A stretch of 64,000 bases of DNA from Rhytidiadelphus loreus (GCA_947034895.1 OX344765.1:5833001-5897000); one strand, 5' to 3'; numbered from the stretch's first letter, positions 1 to 13,104 are shown. Notes: generated by a model not told the origin, from the letters alone. Made by a program: numbers and translations.

Positions 1-950
1 AGAACAAGCTCTCTCACAACTGTCTATGAGTGGACAAAAAATTGATGAATTTCCACCACTTCAAAGGATTTGACTACAAATTCAATGGCTCAAGTAGGGT
101 CATTTTACCTTCCTTTATAAATAAAAGCCTAGATAATTTAACCCCAAAAGGACACCACTCTAAAAATTGTCAAATTTCCTAGATTCTTCATTTCTATAGT
201 TCCTTGAAAGTCATTCATTGGACACTTTTAGTCTTTGGCTTTGGATGGAGGTAGTAACAACAACGTTGCTCAAATGCTTAATTTGGACAATTTAGTTAAG
301 TAAAAGGTTTGTGGATCCAAAACTTTCTTTAGTCCAATTATAATCAAACAAGTTGAATCCAAATGCAATAAAAATTGTGTTTGACTAAAATTATAGGGTA
401 CTATTCTCATCCAATTGGATTCTAATGTGGTTCTTAATTCCCTATATAGTTGTAATGATAAACCCAAAGCATCCAAAGCTTGTAGAAATAATGAATAAAC
501 CTTTTGCCATGTATAAAAATCACCACTATTCAGTGATTCCAAAAATTAGTGACTTTCAAATCCAATTTCAACTCATTCAACCCCAATTCCATACTAAACC
601 ATGAAATTGTCCATGACTAAAATATATATGAAAAATTCTCATATTGTCATAATGCAAACCTTGAAATATAACAAACAATTGACTAAAATATGAGTGAAAT
701 TCTCCAATTTGTTGTTGTATTCCAAAAAAAGGTGTGGATCACATAGTTCTAAATATATGCAAATAACCAAAGGGACAACAAGGCGTGTCATCCTACCTTA
801 CTAACGATGTCAAGAACTACTTGATGTTAACCAAAAATTGGACAGGAAACAAACTTGGTAATGAGTTTCACTATTGCAAAATAGACAAGGTAATATTACC
901 TCATTTCTCAAAATTCCAGTCTACAAAGATTTCTGGACTTTGAATTCGTG
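1..950. other. AT-rich region without a recognisable gene
   Basis: No convincing coding frame or RNA gene is seen. A 90-codon open frame on the minus strand (270-542) has no recognisable domain. A perfect 12-base palindrome, GGTAATATTACC, lies at about 889-900. The 3' untranslated region of the neighbouring F-box/ankyrin gene probably extends into this stretch. Confidence 0.5.
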
Positions 951-952
951 AT

Positions 953-3900
953 TCACGCAAGCTTCACTGCACTAAGGTAAATACTGTACATAATTTGGCA
1001 ATCTGGTATTTAGAGTGATTCGGAAAACATACCTACAGTAGTAATGTCTACATCACTACAATCTACGGTTGGTTTTGTGGGGTCTTGATTAGCCGGTCTA
1101 TTAGACTTGCCTTTATTTCTTCGAGATTTTCGAGATTTCTTGCCTCCTGAATTGGAAGCATCATTCAATTGGCTGGCCTCCCATGTCCTAAGGCGGTCAG
1201 CAACAGCAGTGTGTTTGAACTTTTTGGCAACATCGACAGCACGATATCCATAAGAATTTGGAACATCCAACGACGCTCCCGCACTAAGTAGTCTATCAAT
1301 GAACCAAACAGAGCCCTTCTGGGCTGCTATATGGAGTGCTGTCTGTCCATATCGATTCTGCCTATTTAGCAATCTCAGCAACTGCTGTGACAATGACATT
1401 GCGTTTAAATCCTCGGCTATTACTACACAAGACAAAGTCCCTCCAAGTGAGGGAACTGCTTTCAAGTTGGCAGGCAAGGAAACAATAGCATCATGAGAGT
1501 CGTTGTCGCTAAGATCCTTCAACTTATCGGCCTCTTCGAAGATTGTCGAGTCCGCAGACATTAAAGGCTGCTCTTTCTGGGTAACATCCAACCCCAACTC
1601 AGATCCCGCAGCCCTGAGTAACATCTCTCCCACATTTTGGCGATCCGCGACCGTTGCTGCCATGAGAGGAGTCCATCCATCACCTGCCATGATCAAGATT
1701 GACTTGAATAAAACTTTCACAAATATACACATTAACCAAATTCCAATTAACTTATCGTTAAATAGAGAATCACAAGAAAGTAAGAAAAAAAAGCTGTCAG
1801 GCCAAGGGATTACAAGCTTGCTTGGCCTATCAGGAAGCCTACCACCCTCCACAACACACATTAAAACGGTAGCCAACACCGCTAATTTCCTAAGATCAAA
1901 ATCTGGTAGACTTAGTCCACCCTTTCTATGATAATCAAAGATTTAGTTGACTGCACGATGATCCTGACAAAAATTTAGTCATCTAAGTGATCACAACCCT
2001 TAATGCAACAAGAAAGCAGAGTCTCTCTCAAGAAGAGAAACCTGCTATTAAAATCTATAGGTGTTTGTAAAGAATGACGGGTTCAAGTTTCATATTAACA
2101 CATCGAGTACTTACCGAGGTTGGTCACTCAAGTGCAATTAGATATGAGATTTTAGGGTAAGTAATCTATCTCCAACCTGACTCCCATGTGAGGCACTATT
2201 GGCCGGCTCCCATAGGCGGGAAAAACATCCGCTCCCAGGTTTGGCCTGCAAGCTCTGACATGGGAGTCCAATTCCAGAGTACATTTTTAAAGATCTTCGA
2301 GCAAAATTCCGGCCTCCAAAAGAAGGAACAATGTGAGGAAGAAGGGGCATACCATAAACATCAGCATCCTGCCAGTTTACCCCACGCTCATGGCAGTGAG
2401 CTAGCATGATGCCTACAGCTGCAGAATGCCCTCTCAAGGCTGCAATATAGAGGGGAGTCTCGCCTGCTCTATTGCTGGCCAGTACATCAGCTCCGCCCTG
2501 TAAAAGAAGCTCACACGCCTGTGCGTATCCAGACTCAGCTGCCACAAAAAGGGCCGTGCCCCCTGATGAGTCCTTCATCCCAACTGCCATAGCACCCATT
2601 GCTAGAAGGCCAGCAATCATGGGCACATCACCACGGGCAGCAGCCATGTGTAATGGTGTTCTCTTTCGGATATTAGAACAGTTAGCTGCTCCACGCAGGC
2701 CAAAAACAACATCCTTAGTCGAAGATTCCCATTTATCCTCATTCTGGGGAAAATTCAAAAGGGAGGCCAACTTGCCACTAGCACTGAAGTTTGTGTATGC
2801 AAAAGATCCAGAACCTAAACAATCAGACAAAGTCAACCCATCTTGCCAAAATTGAGCCCTGATGCTTTTGCTGAATAAAACCGGAGAGACAGGAGAAGGC
2901 TCTCGTCCTGGCGGGCTGTTTAAACCGTGCACGGGGCTGGCAATATGCCGCAATATGTCATTAACAGCACTTCCAGGCTTAACCTTTTTCAAACCATCAA
3001 GGACCCAGGCCGCTGCTGCCACAGAGCTCTCCTCACAAAGATCCCAGATTTGAATTTTTCTCCTATCCTGTACTCTGTTGCATCATAGAATGAATTCTCA
3101 GCAAAGTTGTTGAAAATTGCCAAGAATATGCAATACAAGAAATTCAAGAAATCACCAAAACTCTTACAATCATCATTCTGCATCACTATGCATGCACTTC
3201 CTGAGCATCAGATCAACCATGAATTTAAATTAGGTCTGCACCCAACACAAAAATCAATAACAATCAAAACAATAATGCATATTGCAATCCGAACCGCTCA
3301 CCTTACTGCTTGAACAACTGCAGTAGTAAAGAATGTCAATTCGAGAACTCGCAGCCTCGGAAGAAGCTCAATTATTCTAACTAACGTTGATGCCGTTGAA
3401 GAAATTGTATCCTCGGACACAGACTCGACCCTACTAAGCCCTAGAGCTTGTACAGATCCGCCCAAAAGTAGGAGCTCAAGATGGGGACATAGCATAGCCT
3501 GCAAAAGCGACCAATGTAACTTGTGATGAGTCACATACTCGTTTAAAAGAAAGACCGGAATTTAAATGTATTTTGGCTATCTAAGTCTTCTTACTATTCA
3601 GCAAATTCCGCATAGCAAATGAGATACTTTCGATATTAACCAACTGATAAGAATTCTAATGATCGCAAGCAATGAGTCATAAGTTATTATGATTCAAAAC
3701 TTGACTAAGTAGTACACAAGTCAAGTCATTTCCAATTAGAGATAATCAAACGGCCCCTATCTATAACATGATCATGCCTGTGATTATCGCAAAAATATAA
3801 AAAGAAGAAACAGAATTGACAATACCACAGATGTGAGATTGGAAGCAGTGAGACCAGCACAATTGTTGAGTGCAAGAATTCGTAGCCCAGATCCACTGCT

Positions 3901-6172
3901 TATGGTCCCCAAACTCCTTGCAAGATCACCGTCATCCCGAGTCACATCACTCTCACATTCGTAGACATCAGAGTGTAGAACAAACGAGTTGTCCTGAGGA
4001 AATTCTAGGTTATCTATATGACTAAGCAAAATGCTCCGCAATCTTGAACCATCGGCTGTAGAGGCAACAAGGAGGTTCGCAGTTGACGAAGACCCCAAAC
4101 CAAAACACCTCTGAAGACTTAAGCTAATTGGGCCAGACTTCACTGAAGTTGCAAGCACATCTGCAACAGCGCCAGTTCTGTACAAGAAAACAAGAGCACA
4201 CATTATCAGAAGAAGTCAAGCCCTAACTTTCAAACTTGCGGAAAGATCGTCCTTCGCCAGAATAAACACAAGCAAACGCTGACACCAGAATGATAAATTG
4301 CAAGTCCTGGCTTGCATGCTCAAGTAATAATTAATGCCCGTCTTTACAAAACTAAAGCAGGCTAACTCCCACATCAAGATCTTGATCAAGGCAACGGCAC
4401 GTCATATGTAAAAGCAGCATATTATACGCAAATAATCTGAAAGAAGTGTGGATTACAATTTCTGGCAATTGTCAAGGATGAGGCGCTCCAAACATCGCAA
4501 ATTTGACAAAATCGCAGCCACATCGTCATCCCCAATGAAGCACCCAGTCAAATCAAGTTCCTGAGTCGCGCACATGTGTATTCGAATGGCACCCAATGCC
4601 TCCCGAGTCCAAGAACCTGCTGTCTGAGGAGTAACTCTGCCACTGCAAAGTTGGGAATCGACACTAATTAGTAAGTGCCTCACAAAAAATACTTCAACAG
4701 AAGGTTGGTTCACATAGGAACGGTTGATGGTGAGTTCTTTTTTACGTACTTCTTCAATCATGCAATTCCAATAGACGTTTGCGCAACTTGAAGAACCGAA
4801 TTCATCGCGAGAAAAACAAGATAATTTCAAGTGTCTGATAAATGTAAAAGTGCAGATCTCAGGAAGTTTGACAATTAATACCACGGGAAAACTTACAGCA
4901 TCATGTAAACTCAACTTCCACATAGCTTAAAGCAACCAATTTTCTCATAGGCTTCTAATTCATCTCGAAATTCGTTTTCCAATAAATAGCGCATAAATCG
5001 AAACAACGTAAAATTCCAGGAATTGATTGCAACCCTGCAATATAGTAAGAGCAAGGAAAGTCTTTGACAAACAAGTTCCAGATACCTGACACGGAAAGGA
5101 TAATATCAAATTTTCATTTGCTAATGAGAGGCAAACTAGAGTATATGGCCACATTTCTTGGACCCACCGAGCGTCAAAGTGAATGAAATTCATTATTACT
5201 CTAGCACAAGAAATTCAACAAAAAAAGAAAATGATCATCGCATTCCTTCTCATACCCACACCAGTTCATTAGGCAAGTTCTATCCAAATGCCAAAAAAGC
5301 CACGATTCCTACAGAACACGTCAACTTGAAGGTATCTAATGCTACAGAAGCTATCAATTAGGTTAATGTCAACTGGAAAGACCAATATTTCATTAAAACG
5401 CGAAAGAAGGGTACAGATTACGTAGTGTCGAGAGAAAGCGGCAAATTTTATACAGGCAAATTTTGACCAAAACACAAGAACCGTGATTGTATCCTAGCAT
5501 TGCAGTGCACTGACGTACTCTAGGGATAATACGACGTGCGAGAAAATGTGGAATGATCCTGTTCTGGCTGGGAAATTTAGGAGTCATGCATTTCAGAGGA
5601 CACTATTTGTATTCGTATATCTCTCAAAACAACCACTCGCACTTGTCACTGAAGCTAGCAACGTCAATTTAGTTATATTGACACAATTCAAAGCACCAAA
5701 ATTGTGACATTCAATCGCATAAAGCTCAAAAAGTAGGCCTGGTCTAGATTTACGTTTCCAGGCGTAAATTAGAGAAAGCGCCAATATCGTGAATTCTTGC
5801 CAATATAACGAAATTGCCGTTCAGCACAAGTGTAGAGCGATTAAGAAAATTAAGCAGATCAACGTGAGCATACCTCCTCGGTGGCGTGGCGTCGCAATTT
5901 GCAGTAGGTGTCTCGTCAAACTGGCGAGGTCGCAAGCGGAGGCGAAATGGAGCAGTGCGAACAAGAAAACAGAAGAGGCGGCATGTGCATAGAGTTGCCA
6001 TCACATCTACGGGATCCACCAGGTGCGCCATTATTGAAGCCAACACAACAGCAGGAAGGTCGGTAATATGAGTACCGTAGTCACTATCATCTACAACCAT
6101 TAAAGCAAGCCTCAATCCCGCGGACGGCTCCAAAGCGCCGACTGTTACAGCCTCGTCCATGCTGCTCTCCAT
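953..6172 (-). CDS. F-box, LRR and ankyrin-repeat protein (multi-exon)
   Basis: A likely substrate-recognition subunit of an SCF ubiquitin ligase. The first exon (6172-5874) carries an F-box-like segment starting LPAVVLASIMAHLVDPVDVM. Exons 4642-4457, 4177-3826 and 3498-3302 carry leucine-rich repeats (for example LDLTGCFIGDDDVAAIL and LERLILDNC). Exons 3074-2353 and 1683-1033 carry ankyrin repeats (TPLHMAAARGD, TALFVAAESGY, TPLYIAALRGH, TALHIAAQKGS), then a Lys/Arg-rich tail. Splice phases match at every junction. GTATGC ends the first and the first ankyrin exon, and GTATGT ends the second ankyrin exon. A 14-base terminal exon (966-953) ending in TGA fits the phase but is tentative. Direct splicing 5874 to 4642 keeps phase, giving about 806 residues, but extra exons in that 1.2 kb intron are possible. 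The ATG at 6172 is the first in frame. I know no standard gene name. Confidence 0.72.
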
Positions 6173-6198
6173 TGCGGAGATTTCGACGCAGAGTGTTA

Positions 6199-6206
6199 AA
6201 ACCCTA
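6199..6206 (-). promoter_or_regulatory. Telo-box upstream of the F-box/ankyrin gene
   Basis: AAACCCTA on the plus strand reads TAGGGTTT towards the gene and lies about 27 bases upstream of its ATG. Telo-boxes are known plant promoter or 5' UTR elements. Their role here is inferred from motif and position. Confidence 0.4.
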
Positions 6207-6609
6207 GAACTCAACGAATTAGGGCTTGGCCATTCTTGCTCCTAAATCCTAATCACACATCACCCGAAGGCATGAGGCTCCAATCTCATGACGATGATCA
6301 CTCAGAAAAGAATGCGGGGCGCCGGTTCCGATCATCACGACACTCAAGCTTCCCCAATGAACCCTAATTGACGCAGACTCCGTCTTTACGAATTGCGTCG
6401 GGTGTCATGCAATCCCGCAACCTGTGAATTTTGCGCTCCGCAGCAATCTGTGCCAAGAAAGAAATCGCTTGAATTAGAAGCGTCAACCTGAAGAAAAAAA
6501 TGAAGAAGAAGTACAGGCCAGCATGTGAATTCATAGCCAGAAGCGAAGGTTTGCTTGAAATGAAATTGCGAAGAGCACCGACTGGTGAGAAGGCAAGGTG
6601 ATGCGCCAC

Positions 6610-7056
6610 TACCCTAAAATTTACTAACCTAAAATGTGCAGGAAGCGTTCATTTCAAGTGGCAATCCTGGGTACACATACGTTCATAACTTACCAACTTC
6701 ATCCCTGCACCCCGACTGATTTACCGTGAACTTCACGGTAAGTAAGTTATTAGTAGGTAAGTAAGTTATTAGTGTGTGTCAAAGTATTTATGAGATCCTT
6801 TTATTTTTTTTATGATTCAAAACTTTGTCAAAAGGAACATCAATGATAAGGTAACTTAGAAGGTTCACAAAGCACCCATTTAAGAGTTAATTCTCAATCT
6901 AGAGTGATTTTTTAAAATACTTTTTATTAAATTTCTATTGAAAAACAAATGGAAATGGCATTTAACCTATATAGGACTAAACTGTTGCCAATTCCATTTG
7001 GTCCTGTATGGGTTTAGGACTCGGTTTAGGACTCATACTTTGTATCTTCTTTGATA
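6610..7056. other. Intergenic AT-rich DNA
   Basis: No gene is seen. A short local duplication of a motif resembling GTAAGTAAGTTATTAG occurs at about 6738-6772. The rest is AT-rich sequence up to the transposon-like element that starts at 7057. Confidence 0.5.
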
Positions 7057-8035
7057 TTAATCCCTAAAGGACCAAATTGTGTTTTTTTGGCAACATATTG
7101 ATTTTGGGTAGCTCACTATGAATGGAATTTTTATTTTTTTTCTTTGAAATTTTCACACAATATGAACCCAAAGAGTAGCTTTAAGGCCCAACAATTTTCA
7201 TAACTTTTGACTACATGCTTAAAAAGTTATTGTATGATATGTAATTTTCAACGGTTTGCAGACAACCTCAATAGTTCAATTTTTTTCCTTCAAAAATCAA
7301 TATTTTAAGAAATAAAAACTTGGAATTCATTTTCTAGATTTATATATATATATATACAAAGAAAGCTTTGAATCATTCCACTTTGATTAATGAGATGAAA
7401 GTTATGAGGAATTTTAGTTTGCGGACAGTAGTGGATTTCCTACTCTAAAATAAACTTTAATGTCCTTTATTTAATTCTTTGAAGGTTTGAAGGACTTTAA
7501 AGTTCTTTATTTTCAATGTTTTTGGGAAAAAAAATCATAGGAAGTAGATTTGTTTATTACAACATTACAACCATTGGAATTGCCATTTTTCAATTCCATA
7601 ACAAAATTCTCAGCAATTTAGTATTTTTAATCATTTTCTACTTCTTTCTACTTACTATTTTTTCCTATATGTTGTACAATTCCAAATGATCTAAAAAATT
7701 TCAAACATATAGACAACTTGCCTTGAAGAATGAATCCAAAGAAGAACTACCATTTTAGACATTTTTTATACAAATGTAACCTTATAGAAGTGTAGTGATC
7801 TGGGGGTTTTATAGGGCCAAAAAAAGGACTTTTGTCACTTCAAACACTCATATCTTTCAATCTACATAGTGGAAAATTTTGAAATTGTTTCCACATCTTC
7901 TCAAACTAAATTACTACAAGATCCTATGGTTACATGTGTCCAAAAATGTTTTTTTCTAAAATTTGGTACTTAGCTAGAAATGACAGTTTTGGAGCAGTTT
8001 TGGTGAAAACATAGTCAAAAACCTTTAGTGGTTAA
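7057..8035 (+). mobile_element. TTAA-flanked non-autonomous DNA transposon, copy 1 (~979 bp)
   Basis: The element starts TTAA-TCCCTAAAGGACC (TTAA 7057-7060) and ends AACCTTTAGTGG-TTAA (TTAA 8032-8035), so its ends are inverted copies of each other. It is homologous in inverse orientation to the element at 28771-30629 and, for its first 300 bases, to 32521-32825. No transposase frame is present. The flanking TTAA is the hallmark of piggyBac-type transposition, but the superfamily is inferred. The TTAA at 7627-7630 inside this copy is the uninterrupted site that is occupied in the copy at 28771. Confidence 0.7.
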
Positions 8036-9627
8036 GGGTTAATAATAATTTTTCATTCTATTTATTTTATTTAATGCCTTATTTTATACATTTTATGTTT
8101 GTGTTGTTTTCCTAGATTGTATTTTCTTAATCTATTGGTTTATAATAGTTGATTTTGCAACCTTTCAATCAATGAAAAAGGTGTGTGCTAACAATAGGAT
8201 GCTTGAAAAGGTTGACATGATATCTCAAAAATTGAGTAGATTGAGTAATAAACCTAAGAGACTTAGTAGATCCTATAGTTGGCAAAATCGAAACTCAAAA
8301 TGAGAGGTAGAATATAGAGTTGCTAAGACAAAATAAACAAGATCTTCACCTAAACCAAACATTAGTCCAAATTTCCAACAGTGTGAATGTTAATTCCAAT
8401 CATCATTTCATAATATTTTTTAAATGGAAGTTGTAAAATATGATCTAAAGATCATATCCATATGGTTCTAATTACTATTGCACTAATAAATAATTTTCAA
8501 AAAGTATTTGAAATTCAAAATTCAATATTCCTTGAAAAATTGATTTTAGATTGAACATGTATAAATTTTACAATAATTTATTTTCCTTCAATCCCGTAAG
8601 GAACAAGGGGGAATCTAGATTTCCAAAATTGTGTAGAAATATTATAAAATGCAACTTAAAAAAATAATTTAATAATGACTTTCAAGCAATAGATGTCCAT
8701 AGATCATATCTCAGATCATATCCATATGGTTAAATCAACTAGTTTAATAAACTAGTATTTTTCAATAAAATTTTAAGACAAAATCTGAAAATTCCTTCTA
8801 AAATCAATTGTAGATTGAATATTTGTAATTTTCATAATATTTATTTTTCCTTTAAGTTCAAAATCTTAAGTTCTAATCACAGTAACTTCTTTAAGATTTT
8901 TATTTTACTTTATAATTCAAGTTGTTTTTGAAAGGGTTGTTATAAGAAGTGAAAAAGTTACTTTTTGAGGCTAGACCTACTAAGTACCCTTTGAATTATA
9001 GAACATTTGCAAATTAAAGTCTTCAAAATGTATATCATACAAATATTAAAGAACTAACATGAGATTCTTCAAAAAAAATGGATGGATGAAAAATGCATTT
9101 TGTATGCTTGGAATGTATTTGCATTCATGTATTGTTCAAAATTTGAACATCTGGTTTTTAAGGGGTTAAGTTCAAAATATTAAATTTTGATTATGGTGAT
9201 TTAATAAGATCTTTATTTTATTAATTTATTCAAGTTTCTTCACATTTTAACTAGAAAATTTATTTATTGAGGTCAAACACACCTAATACTTTTTACTTGT
9301 CGAGATGTTTGCAAGAAAAGTTATGAAAATCTATATCCTACAAATGTAAGAGAATTAATAGAAAAATTTAGATGGATGAAGAAACCAAGACTTTGTGTAC
9401 ATGGAACATCTTTGTGTTTATCTGTTGTTTAAAATTTGAACATTTGGTACTTTAGAGGTAATTCTAAGTTTTTTCACTAAATTATTTTTAAAAATGTTCA
9501 AAAAACTTGTTTTAGTTAGTAATGTGGAAATTGCTATTTTGCAAGTAAGGTGATAAATCTATTCTTCATCTAAAACGTCAAGTACAATTGGACTTCCAAA
9601 AATACTACATTTTTACTCATTCTAAAA
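8036..9627. repeat. AT-rich desert with two diverged tandem copies of a dispersed repeat
   Basis: No gene is seen. Segments about 8840-9150 and 9160-9460 are diverged copies of one another. Both run from a stretch like TTCAAGTT through CTTACAAAT/CTACAAATGT-type sequence to GGATGGATGAA and TTGAACATTTGGT. Related copies are at about 35,980-36,250 (same strand) and 54,660-54,960 (opposite strand). No termini could be defined, so the repeat class is unknown. Confidence 0.45.
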
Positions 9628-9878
9628 CATTAGAGGATTTTTCAGGCCATTGAGAGACCTTGAGTTCCTAACGTTCTCAGATTGTGGGAACATCACAAAA
9701 GCAACAGTCCGATGTAGTATAGAGACTGTCACGTTGGACTGCATTAATTAATTTTTAAATATATATTTATATATAATTTTTTAATTTTTTATTAAATAAT
9801 CTGACTGTCCGGCCATGGTTCGTAGTATGGGGAACCATGGCCAGACGGTCTCTCAGAGGCTTCATTTCTCCCTTAATG
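9628..9878 (+). mobile_element. MITE with CATTA...TAATG ends, copy 1 (251 bp)
   Basis: The left end (CATTAGAGGATTTTTCAGGC) and the inverted right end match over about 30 bases, with the shared core TTGAGAGACC / GGTCTCTCA. Conserved internal blocks are a TTCTCAGATTGTGGGAAC-type segment and a near-palindrome CCATGGTTC...GAACCATGG. Two more copies with the same blocks lie at 51981-52266 (inverse) and 57180-57436. There is no coding capacity. Target duplication is not clear. Confidence 0.7.
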
Positions 9879-10769
9879 ACCCTCATGATATATAGATTAT
9901 AGATTTGTGAATTAGATTATTTTTTATTTTTCTAAAATTGAAAAGTTCATGAATTTATATTTATAAAAGCAAACTCTTATCTTTGGATAGCGTATCAACA
10001 CACCTATATATGAAGCTTTTATCCACTCAAAGCCCCCTTCCCTTTAATTAGTCCAAGTTTGTTGTTGTGGTGGACTCCTTATCATTTTGTTCTTTAGTTT
10101 ATTATACAAGAACATAAGTGTAATGTAGATTTTGTCTATTCAATAGAATCCAAAAACAAGGGATCTAAGGGTCAATTCTCTTAGGAAAGGCCAATAAGTC
10201 TAGTGTGTTGTGACTAAGGTCACTCGTTTTCGTATTTGAAATACTTATCTATGTCGTTTTATATTTCGTTCTCCAAAACAAACCCAGGAAATGTACTTAA
10301 TGTCAATTTTTCACAGTCCAAATACCAATGCTATTTTATAGACTCAAATGTATGGCGTCATAGTCCTGTCTAGTATGTGGCTCATGTCAATTCTCAAGTC
10401 AATTTGTCAGGGGTTGGTCAATTTGTCTTTTATGCATGCTCTAGCCACTTAATAGTAATATATAAATAAGCATATTCATAATTACACCATTTGTATTATA
10501 TTAAAGGAATCTCTTTTTCAATTCCCTTAATTTAATATTTCAATCTACAATTTATTTTATCTCAAAAGAATTACTATTTTAATCTCCAAATTATTCCAAT
10601 AATCAATACTTAGAAAAGAATTAATTCTTTCCTGGTAAATTTGATATTTTTGTCTTTAAGCTTTTCCCTTTAGCTTTTCCAGTGGCAATTTATCTTTCTT
10701 TGAATTGTTGGATTGGTCAAATAGGCACATAACCAAGACTCAACTAAACACAGGCTAATAGACCTAAAT
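9879..10769. other. Intergenic AT-rich DNA
   Basis: No gene, RNA gene or transposon end is recognised. GTCAATTTGTC occurs twice close together near 10,400-10,425, which may be a diverged outlier of the motif cluster that follows. Confidence 0.4.
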
Positions 10770-12770
10770 CAGTTACAAGTCTATTTGCAATGAGCCTGTG
10801 AGCTAGTCGACTTGCCACCAACCACTATCTATATACTTGACCAAGGCTGGTTATTTCTCTAACTAGTCATGTCTCCTAACTACAAGACCAACTTTATGTC
10901 TTTGAGATTTTGCAGGAGGATTCTAGATTCTGCTTGCCATTTTTAATTGTGGAATCTCATTACAATTCTAATAGACTTATTGTAACATAATGTTTGATAT
11001 GGTCAATTTATCTTTTTCTTACTACTTCTATTGCAAATAGACTTGATTGGATTTCAAGACACGGGTTCACAATGCAGTTCAATAACTCAAGCAACTGGAC
11101 AAATGAACCAATATTTTTGACTGGAATTACAAGTCAAATAGACTGAATTTATTCCAACAATTGATACATAATTTCGCACATTTAGTTTATTCATTAATTA
11201 GTACTTCGGATTGACTTCTTAGACTGCAATTTGCCGTTCCCATGCATTCACAATATATTAGATTGGATTCCTTTTCACATATTTAACTCGACTCGACTGT
11301 TAATCTTAGGCCTCATACAAGAATGTGCAGTCAAATAGACATTGTCTACTTATTTACTTAAACACACCCAGCCCAAAATTCTAACTTAATATTATCGATT
11401 AGACTCAATTCTTTTTAACACAGATGGAAGCGCGATGGCAATTTGATTTGGACAACATAATTCCCAACCTCAGACAGTTTGTGCTAACACAGCTTTATGA
11501 CAATTGGACAAGCTCCTAAGCATCTTGCAATTTGACAATTTCACTCTCTGGTTTATAATCTAATTAAGTCAATCTTAAATTATCAATAGTTGTATGAGTT
11601 ACTAACACATAGTCTGTCAATTTGACCGCATACTGACCTTGGTATCTTCAAAAGCGAATGATAATTAAGTGAGAGACTTACCTGAATTCCGCGAGAATTG
11701 TCCGCTCAGCCATGTCGATTTGGCAATCAACAGGTCCACCGGAATCCAAATGCGATCGCTCACAATTTTCAATTGCCAGTTTACAAGTTGCCTTTGTACG
11801 GTGCAAGTGGGTTTACTTCCAGCTCATCTCACCTCAACAGCCCTTACTAGCCATTATAAAATTATCACGGACAATTTGACAACATCCAGTGCAAATCTGT
11901 TGCACTTGTAAGCCTCACTTCACACTTGTTTCCATTTCCAAGCAATGTAATTTGTCTATCGAGTTTCTAATCAAATTGTCGACTCACCCAAGCTTCACGC
12001 AATTAGACAATGTAATTACTCACCATCAGGCTTAGTTCACAAACAAGCTCTGACGATTTGATTCAGTCAATTAGACAGAACTTCCCTCACTTACTCATAC
12101 ACCCATAAGCAAGTAACTCGACCAAATTCCACACATATAACTCTAAACACAATACTTAATCAAGCAAATTGACCACCGATCACAACACGCTCAGTTGAAT
12201 GGTCTTCTCGTTACAGCAGCCAATTGCGACTGGGTTACTCAAGCAAATAGACAATCACTTCAATTCTCCTGATAAGCAATTAGTCACGCCAATGCAAACA
12301 ACAACCACGACAAATGGACTCCAAGTTGTTGCTTAAATTATTCAATGTCGACTGGACCACACAAACACACTGGCTTCCCGCTCCAACTGTTCTTCCCACA
12401 CACCACAGACTGAATTCCTCAGCCAAATAGACAACTCATACAAAAACACAATTAGACAATTTGCCAATTTTAAAGCTTGAGAATTTCACACAAAAATCGC
12501 AAGAGTACAATGAGTCATACACCTTGGTATGAACTAAAAAACAAAAGAGTAGACCTTTGGACATATAGTCCCAAAATTGGAAGACAACTTTTCACAGCGT
12601 TGCATCTTCTCAATTTGACCTTTTCTACAACTATTCAACTTGCCTCTTCCATATCTCGACTAATACACCTATTCAACTCTGGTCAATCATTTACAAGGCT
12701 AATTGACTCACTAATGGAAAAGCAGCAAAGTAATAGCCCTTTTTACACTGGAAAAATCAAATTGACAAAA
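10770..12770 (+). repeat. Cluster of a strand-biased 9-base motif, CAAWTDGAC
   Basis: I count 17 exact matches to CAA[A/T]T[A/G/T]GAC in about 2 kb: on the plus strand from 11034, 11134, 11332, 11501, 11528, 11618, 11872, 12000, 12068, 12165, 12244, 12311, 12424, 12449, 12611 and 12758, and once on the minus strand at 10779. Near-matches such as CTAATAGAC and CAACTGGAC add to this. Spacing ranges from about 25 to 250 bases with no fixed period. There is no convincing open frame. It could be a much-decayed satellite, a binding-site cluster or part of an unrecognised element. Confidence 0.6.
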
Positions 12771-13104
12771 TTTGGGAATTTAACTAGCACTACAATAAGT
12801 ATTGTTGATAATTTAAATAATAACTTAATGTGCTTTGAATTGATTTGACAGAGGAAGTTGATAAGGATATTTTCACATTTGCAAATATGTATAAATACCA
12901 AAAGTCATCATTTTTTATAATGCAAACTATAAGAAGTTGAAGAACATTTAGAAGAATAGAAGTCGAACAACAATTTGTTTAGAATTTTTTAGCATAAGGG
13001 ATTTTAAAGTCTCAAATAAGTGAAATAACTAGTACATATTGAATGTGAGAATGTACACTATGTCAATATTAAATCAATATCTTTTTTTGGATTTGATTAT
13101 TTGC

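Noticed and set aside
889..900. GGTAATATTACC, containing the geminivirus-type nonanucleotide TAATATTAC
   Set aside because: It is a plain palindrome without the GC-rich stem-loop or any Rep-like coding sequence nearby, in AT-rich DNA where it can arise by chance.
1299..1931. Plus-strand open frames of 65 and 142 codons
   Set aside because: They are antisense to ankyrin exon 1683-1033 and its intron; the minus strand carries clear ankyrin repeats.
6364..6609. 81-codon minus-strand frame upstream of the F-box gene
   Set aside because: No domain; it contains a good acceptor-like site (TTTTTTCTTCAG) and is more likely leader or promoter sequence.
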